DNA from: Thermoplasmata archaeon | GTDB taxonomy: Archaea > Thermoplasmatota > Thermoplasmata > Lutacidiplasmatales > UBA184 | Assembly (NCBI GenBank): GCA_030039825.1 | Contig: JASHUV010000056.1 | Location: forward strand, 1-10,809 | Direction: 5' to 3' | DNA: 10,809 nt | Shown here: piece after piece, positions 7,055 to 10,809 of the stretch | Layout: each line of letters opens with the position of its first letter | Position numbering within the stretch: the first letter of the stretch is position 1 | The notes under the pieces: generated by a model | What the model saw: the letters and a program-made list of their open reading frames with translations, nothing else | Databases searched by the model: none | What the model was told of the DNA's origin: nothing | Position numbers and translations under genes: made by a program

Positions 7055-7774
7055 TCAGGGCGTGCTCGTCATCGTCCGGCTCCACTCCTCGATGACCCGG
7101 TGGCCGCCGTCGGTCAGCGTGAGGAGGCCGCTTCCCATCTCGGGGGCCAGCAGCTTCGCCCCGAAGGCCCATTCGAGGGTCTCGCGGAGGACGGGGGGGA
7201 CGTCATCGGCCGTGGCGAACACGAACAGCTGCATCAGGCGTAGCGCGGGTTCCGAGGACCGGGACAGGGCGACGTGGGTGTGGTGGGCGCCGAGGTCGCG
7301 GAGGATCTGCGGCGCCAGGTCGGGGGGGATGCGCGTCAGGTCGTACGGGCAGATGAATCGGGAGACCCCCATCTCCTGGCTCTGGAACCAGCGCTCGTAC
7401 TCGAGGACGTCCGGGATCGTCCGGCGCGACCAGGTCTCCGAGAGCGTCTCGCCGCCGGCCGTGACGCCTTCGGGGTGGGCCGCGATGAACTGTCGGACCT
7501 CTCCGACCGGGCGCAACGCCTCGCCCGCCCGCTCGACCTGCCCGTGGGGCAGGATGCCGACGCAGCCGACGTGCTCCGGCTCGGCCTCCGCGAGGGCGTC
7601 GTCGTAGTAGGCGCTCACGCGCGCGTTGCTGACCCAGTACGCCGCGCTCTGGCCCTTCGGGGTCCCGGCCAGGAAGGCGAGGGCGTGGCCCCGGGCCTCG
7701 GCCCGGGTCGCGTGGAGGCTGAGCGCGTGGGAGCCCGCGGGCAGGGCCCGGAGATCCTCGATGACCTCGATCAT
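7055..7774 (-). CDS. MEDS-domain protein (DcmR-type sensory domain)
   Basis: A 239-residue soluble protein with no signal peptide or membrane helix. Residues about 11-185 match the MEDS (methanogen/methylotroph, DcmR sensory) domain as I recall it: an opening ALSLHATRAEARGHALAFL, then YERWF (126-130), CPYDL (142-146) and HTHVALS (165-171). MEDS proteins are thought to bind small ligands and often act in signalling or transcription control. The last 45 residues (LRETLEWAFGAKLL...LTLTDGGHRVIEEW) look like the second half of a small winged helix, but no clear recognition helix can be assigned, so DNA binding is uncertain. Cys71 and Cys142 are its only cysteines. The ATG at 7774-7772 follows a TATA-like box by about 37 bases and has no strong Shine-Dalgarno, suggesting a very short leader. 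It is 177 bases from the upstream gene, hence probably a separate unit. Confidence 0.75.
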   Translation of the reverse strand: MIEVIEDLRALPAGSHALSLHATRAEARGHALAFLAGTPKGQSAAYWVSNARVSAYYDDALAEAEPEHVGCVGILPHGQVERAGEALRPVGEVRQFIAAHPEGVTAGGETLSETWSRRTIPDVLEYERWFQSQEMGVSRFICPYDLTRIPPDLAPQILRDLGAHHTHVALSRSSEPALRLMQLFVFATADDVPPVLRETLEWAFGAKLLAPEMGSGLLTLTDGGHRVIEEWSRTMTSTP

Positions 7775-7807
7775 CGTACCGAGTGCGCGTGTATGCGCGT
7801 CGTGGGT

Positions 7808-7815
7808 TCAAATAG
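7808..7815 (-). promoter_or_regulatory. TATA-like box of the MEDS gene
   Basis: CTATTTGA on the minus strand, in otherwise GC-rich DNA. Its centre is about 37 bases before the ATG, so transcription would begin about 12 bases upstream of the start codon. The same TTTGAAC core appears before the divergent membrane-protein gene at 10334-10340. Confidence 0.45.
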
Positions 7816-7951
7816 CTTGCCGAGGGGTGGACGCCGTAGCACGGTCGCCCTCAGCGGACCCCGCCCGGGGGTCGCGGGAGAGGGCCCCCTTCGGAGCGCG
7901 GGCCGGGAACGGCCCTCGTGATCGCCGAGAGGCCTGGGGAGAGCCGGCGCG

Positions 7952-10207
7952 CTATTCGGGCGGCGGAGGTTCGGTCCCGGCGTCGGTCGGGGCCCCCGAC
8001 GGCCGTTCGATGGCGACGTCCTCCTCCTTGCCCCCGAGCTTCCGGGGGCGACGGAGGACCATCGCGGCCGCCGCGCCGGCGATCACGAGCGCCCCGAGCC
8101 CGATGAGGGCGAGGGGCAGGAGGGGAAGCCCCGGGCTCGAGGCCGGCGCGGCCCCGACGACCACGGTCAGCGTCCGGGAGGCCGATCCCCCGACGGTGTC
8201 GTTGGCCCAGACCTCGACGGTGTACACCCCGGACGCCGCGTAGACGTGGGTGGTCGACGCGCCGGAGCCGGTGGCCCCGTCGCCGAAGGTCCAGCGGTAG
8301 GCGAGGGTCCCGGTCCCGCCGTCCGCGCTCGCCGTGAACGCGACGCTCGTCCCGGCGTCGGGAGTGATCGGGGCGTTCTCGGGGGTCCCGAGCGAGATCG
8401 CCGCGGCGATGATGAGCTCGAGCGGGGCGGAGGTGTTGGACCGACCGTTCGAGTCGGTCACCGTCGCCGTTACGTTGTAGTATCCCGGCAACCCCGTCGG
8501 GCACTCCACCGACGGCGACGTCGCCCCGGTGCAGTCCGACGCCGGTAGGTCGGTCCACGAGTACCTCACCCCGCCGGATCCCGCCCCTCCCGTCGCCGCC
8601 AGCGTGAAGGGCTGGCCGGTGTCGAACGCCGGGCGCGGGGTCGAGATCGCGACCGTGGGGTCGGGGTCGACGAGGAAATCGAGGGGGGCGCTATAGTTCG
8701 TGAACCCGTTCGCGTCGCGGACGTTCACCCGGACCGCGTTCGGCCCGGCGGCCGTCGGGGCGCAGCTGACGGTGGGCCCGCTACCGAGGCAGCCCTCGGG
8801 GAGGCCCGTCCAGTTCTCCGTGACCGGCGAGAGCCCCGAGGTCGAGGGCGCCGAGAAGGTGACCTTCTGGCCGACATCGACGGTGGTCCGGTTCGCGCTG
8901 GGGGTCGGCGCCGTCGGGTCGCCGTCGACCGCGAGGTCGAGCTTCGGGTTGGCCGTCGACGTCGCCAGGTTCGAGTCGGTGACGTTGACGCTGACGACGT
9001 AGTCGCCGGGGGCCGTCGGCGTGCAGTTCACGACGCTCGTCACCCCGGCGCATCCCGGAGGCAGCCCGCTCCATCCGTACCCGTCGTAGAGCGAGGTCCC
9101 GAGGATCGCGTTCGCCTGGAGGTCGACGGGCTGGCCGAGGTCCACCGAGCTCCGGTTCGCCCGGAGGTACTGGATCTCGGGGTCGGGGTAGACCCGGTAG
9201 TAGGAGGGGTCGCTCGTGACGACGAACCCGTTCGAGTCGATGACGGTGACCTCGACGTTGAGATCGCCCGCGAACTGGAGGTCGCAGGTGACCGGGTCCG
9301 CCGAGCTCGTGCAACCGGTGAGCCCCGACCAGAGGTAGGAGTCGCCCCCGGAGCCCCCGGTGACGTTGGCGAAGAAGGTCGCCGGCTGGCCCTCGTCGAC
9401 CGTGCTCGGGGTGCCCGTGGGCGCCGTGACCGTCGGATCGAGATCGATCGTGAGGTTCCCGATCTCGCTCGTCCCGGAGGAGTCGTTCGCCGTCAGCCCC
9501 TCGTTCCCGGAGGCGGCCTCGGGGGGCGCCACGAACGAGGCGTTGAACGCCCCGGTTGAGTCGGTCGTGACGTTCCCGGCGGTGCACGAACCGACCGCGG
9601 CGGCCGTGCAGTTGAGGGTCCGCCCCGCGACGGTGAGCGCCGTCAGCGGCGCCGACGCGAGGAACCCGTTCCCGGAGATCGTGAAGCCCTGCCCCACATC
9701 GACGCTCCGGGGCCACGGCGCGAGGAGGCCGGTCTCGTTGAACATCGCGCTCGCGGTGTTCGTGCCGTCCGACGCGACGACCGTGTTGTTGCCGGGGACA
9801 CCGAGGGGGGCCTTGAAGGAGCAGGAGAACGCGCCGCCCCCTCCGCCCCCCTTCTGTACGCCGCTCGCCGTGCACGTCGACGGCGTGGTCGTGACGCCGC
9901 CGCCCCCGAATGTCATCGTGATGTGTCCCGCCGCCGCGAAGCCGCTCCCGGTCACCGTGACGACCGTGCCGACCTTGCCGCTCGCCGGGCTCAGCGAGAT
10001 CGTGGTGGCCTGCGCCCGCTCGCCCGGCATCGGGGTCGGCCCGAGGCCGGACGTCCGGACGGGTCCGGAGAGCGCGATCCCTGAGAGCAGCATGACGAAC
10101 GCGAGCCCGATCACGATCGCGCCCCCGGTCGGCCCGTCCCCGCGACCCGAGCCCGCGGCACCGACCCGAGAGATCGTGGTCCGCGGGAACCCTGGGACGC
10201 CCGACAT
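7952..10207 (-). CDS. TIG/PKD repeat surface protein with C-terminal anchor
   Basis: A 751-residue envelope protein. Residues 30-47 form a hydrophobic signal or anchor segment. An IPT/TIG-type domain begins ISLSPASGKVGTVVTVTGSGF (about 69-160, with a six-glycine insert), and a second Ig-like domain follows (165-255). Four tandem domains of about 86 residues start near 257, 340, 428 and 514. Each opens with DP, has a 'W..LP.GC' strand and a second Cys 8-12 residues later, and three of the four carry the full 'V.V.DSNG'-like strand. A canonical PKD domain comes next (about 600-690; WTFGDG near 637, HVYAASGVYTV), then a membrane helix (about 694-716), RRPRK and a Pro/Glu-rich tail. N-glycosylation sequons are frequent. 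The start is the ATG at 10207-10205, not an in-frame codon 41 positions upstream: the extra part is Pro/Arg-rich and includes the promoter, whereas the TATA-like box lies 26 bases before this ATG. Likely a structural or adhesive cell-surface protein; no enzyme domain is visible. Confidence 0.87.
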   Translation of the reverse strand: MSGVPGFPRTTISRVGAAGSGRGDGPTGGAIVIGLAFVMLLSGIALSGPVRTSGLGPTPMPGERAQATTISLSPASGKVGTVVTVTGSGFAAAGHITMTFGGGGVTTTPSTCTASGVQKGGGGGGAFSCSFKAPLGVPGNNTVVASDGTNTASAMFNETGLLAPWPRSVDVGQGFTISGNGFLASAPLTALTVAGRTLNCTAAAVGSCTAGNVTTDSTGAFNASFVAPPEAASGNEGLTANDSSGTSEIGNLTIDLDPTVTAPTGTPSTVDEGQPATFFANVTGGSGGDSYLWSGLTGCTSSADPVTCDLQFAGDLNVEVTVIDSNGFVVTSDPSYYRVYPDPEIQYLRANRSSVDLGQPVDLQANAILGTSLYDGYGWSGLPPGCAGVTSVVNCTPTAPGDYVVSVNVTDSNLATSTANPKLDLAVDGDPTAPTPSANRTTVDVGQKVTFSAPSTSGLSPVTENWTGLPEGCLGSGPTVSCAPTAAGPNAVRVNVRDANGFTNYSAPLDFLVDPDPTVAISTPRPAFDTGQPFTLAATGGAGSGGVRYSWTDLPASDCTGATSPSVECPTGLPGYYNVTATVTDSNGRSNTSAPLELIIAAAISLGTPENAPITPDAGTSVAFTASADGGTGTLAYRWTFGDGATGSGASTTHVYAASGVYTVEVWANDTVGGSASRTLTVVVGAAPASSPGLPLLPLALIGLGALVIAGAAAAMVLRRPRKLGGKEEDVAIERPSGAPTDAGTEPPPPE

Positions 10208-10228
10208 GTCCGGCCGTGAGACCGCCCA

Positions 10229-10238
10229 ACTATACGGC
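10229..10238 (-). promoter_or_regulatory. TATA-like box of the TIG/PKD gene
   Basis: CCGTATAGTT on the minus strand, centred about 26 bases before the ATG at 10207. This spacing puts the transcription start at or next to the A of the start codon and supports a leaderless mRNA. No Shine-Dalgarno is present between box and start. Confidence 0.55.
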
Positions 10239-10332
10239 CTCCTCGGTCGGGGAGGGTCGACGTTCGCGACGGCCCGGCGGGGCGGCGGGGGCGGAGGTTC
10301 CCGCGCTTTCGGGGTCCGGGGCGCGCGCAAGC

Positions 10333-10339
10333 CTTTGAA
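10333..10339 (+). promoter_or_regulatory. TATA-like box of the divergent membrane-protein gene
   Basis: CTTTGAA, the only AT-rich run before the plus-strand gene, is centred about 30 bases before its ATG, giving a leader of only a few bases. With the box at 10229-10238 it makes 10208-10365 a divergent promoter region of 158 bases. Confidence 0.4.
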
Positions 10340-10365
10340 CGGACCCGGCCTGCCGTCGTACGACG

Positions 10366-10809
10366 ATGCTCGGGGATCCGGCGACCGCCGCCGCTCCGGC
10401 GCCCTCGCCCGAGGGTCAGAGCGCCGTCACCCTGATCCTGGTCGGGTTCGTCCTCCAGTTCCTGCTCACCGCCCTCTTCGCGCTCGCCTTCTTCGCGGGC
10501 TCGGGGAACTTCGCGATCGGGGCCGGCGCGATCACGGTGACCGTCGGGGGCCTCCTCCTGCTCGCGGCGTGGTTCGGCGCGTACGTCCCCGCGAAGGCCG
10601 GCCGGTACGCCGACGCGGCGCCCTGGACGCTCGTCCTCGGCGTCCTCGGCGTGCCGCTCGGCCTCCTGGTCGTCGGGATCCTCTACATCGCGGCGTACGT
10701 CAAGCTCGGCCGCGCCGCCCGGGAGGTGGCGATGGGCGGACGTCCCGCGGGATCTCTCTACTATAACCCGGCCCTCGCGCCGAACCCGACCCCCGCGCGG
10801 CTTCCGACG
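10366..10809 (+). CDS. Multi-pass membrane protein, function unknown (3' end beyond window)
   Basis: An open frame from the ATG at 10366 continues to the last base (148 codons) without a stop. After an Ala/Pro-rich cytoplasmic-type N-terminus (1-20) there are three hydrophobic segments: about 21-43 (VTLILVGFVLQFLLTALFAL), 49-75 and 87-111, with AKAGR between the second and third. A Pro/Asn-rich stretch begins near 127 (GRPAGSLYYNPALAPNP). The hydrophobic pattern and strong third-position G/C make it clearly coding. I do not recognise the family; the Pro-rich tail could lead into a cytosolic domain outside the window. It is transcribed away from the TIG/PKD gene and probably shares only the promoter region with it. 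Confidence 0.8.
   Translation, partial: MLGDPATAAAPAPSPEGQSAVTLILVGFVLQFLLTALFALAFFAGSGNFAIGAGAITVTVGGLLLLAAWFGAYVPAKAGRYADAAPWTLVLGVLGVPLGLLVVGILYIAAYVKLGRAAREVAMGGRPAGSLYYNPALAPNPTPARLPT

Noticed and set aside
6801..7172. 123-codon minus-strand frame in the gap between the MEDS and NosD-like genes
   Set aside because: It overlaps the end of the MEDS gene, is Arg/Pro/Ala-rich, and has no start signal or motif.
7805..7816. GGTTCAAATAGC, resembling a tRNA T-loop
   Set aside because: The flanking bases do not form a T-arm stem, and no acceptor, D-arm or anticodon arm is present. It is better explained as the TATA-like box of the MEDS gene.
9360..10766. Long plus-strand frame antisense to the TIG/PKD gene and overlapping the divergent membrane gene
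   Set aside because: Composition is unnatural, it crosses the divergent promoter region, and it conflicts with the well-supported membrane-protein frame beginning at 10366.
1..10809. CRISPR array, defence system or biosynthetic cluster
   Set aside because: No regularly spaced repeats, Cas-like, nuclease, methylase or toxin-antitoxin genes were seen. The coding content is two transposases, surface proteins, a MEDS protein and membrane or unknown fragments.

Overview
The window is very GC-rich over most of its length and looks archaeal, most like a high-GC member of the Thermoplasmatota. Three things point there. There are two large secreted or membrane-anchored surface proteins: a NosD-like beta-helix protein carrying the Ig-like 'GLP.G..W' repeats also seen on thermopsins, and a TIG/PKD repeat protein. 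There is a MEDS-domain protein. AT-rich TATA-like boxes sit about 26-37 bases before several start codons, two of them at distances that fit leaderless transcripts. The taxon is inferred from protein style only; no rRNA or other marker gene is present.

Layout: (1) 1-56 is the 5' end of an unidentified minus-strand gene with a possible operator (perfect 8-bp inverted repeat) upstream. (2) 131-422 shows no convincing gene. (3) 423-2463 is an insertion-sequence cluster: a 5'-truncated IS4-type transposase (YREK signature intact) abutting a complete IS630-family element (1334-2461, TA on both sides, 12-bp terminal repeats). (4) Right of the IS630 element, 2462-2693 is the start of an exported protein, with good ribosome binding site and signal peptide, cut off by the element. 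(5) 2694-2999 is lower-GC intergenic DNA with hairpins just after the next gene's stop codon. (6) 3000-6602 is the 1200-residue NosD-like surface protein. (7) 6618-7054 is a non-coding gap. (8) 7055-7774 is the MEDS protein. (9) 7952-10207 is the 751-residue TIG/PKD surface protein. (10) 10366-10809 is a divergent multi-pass membrane protein running off the window.

All complete genes except the last are on the minus strand. Each of the three non-mobile ones has its own gap and putative promoter, so they look like separate transcription units. Both surface proteins have an N-terminal hydrophobic segment, a long extracellular repeat region, one C-terminal membrane helix and a short cytoplasmic tail, suggesting display on the cell envelope. 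The MEDS protein between them could be a soluble sensor, but nothing here ties it to them.

I found no CRISPR array, tRNA, rRNA or recognisable defence or metabolic system. The most notable points are the mismatched flanks of the IS630 element, its stop codon built from the target site, the interrupted exported gene, and the repeat architecture of the two surface proteins.
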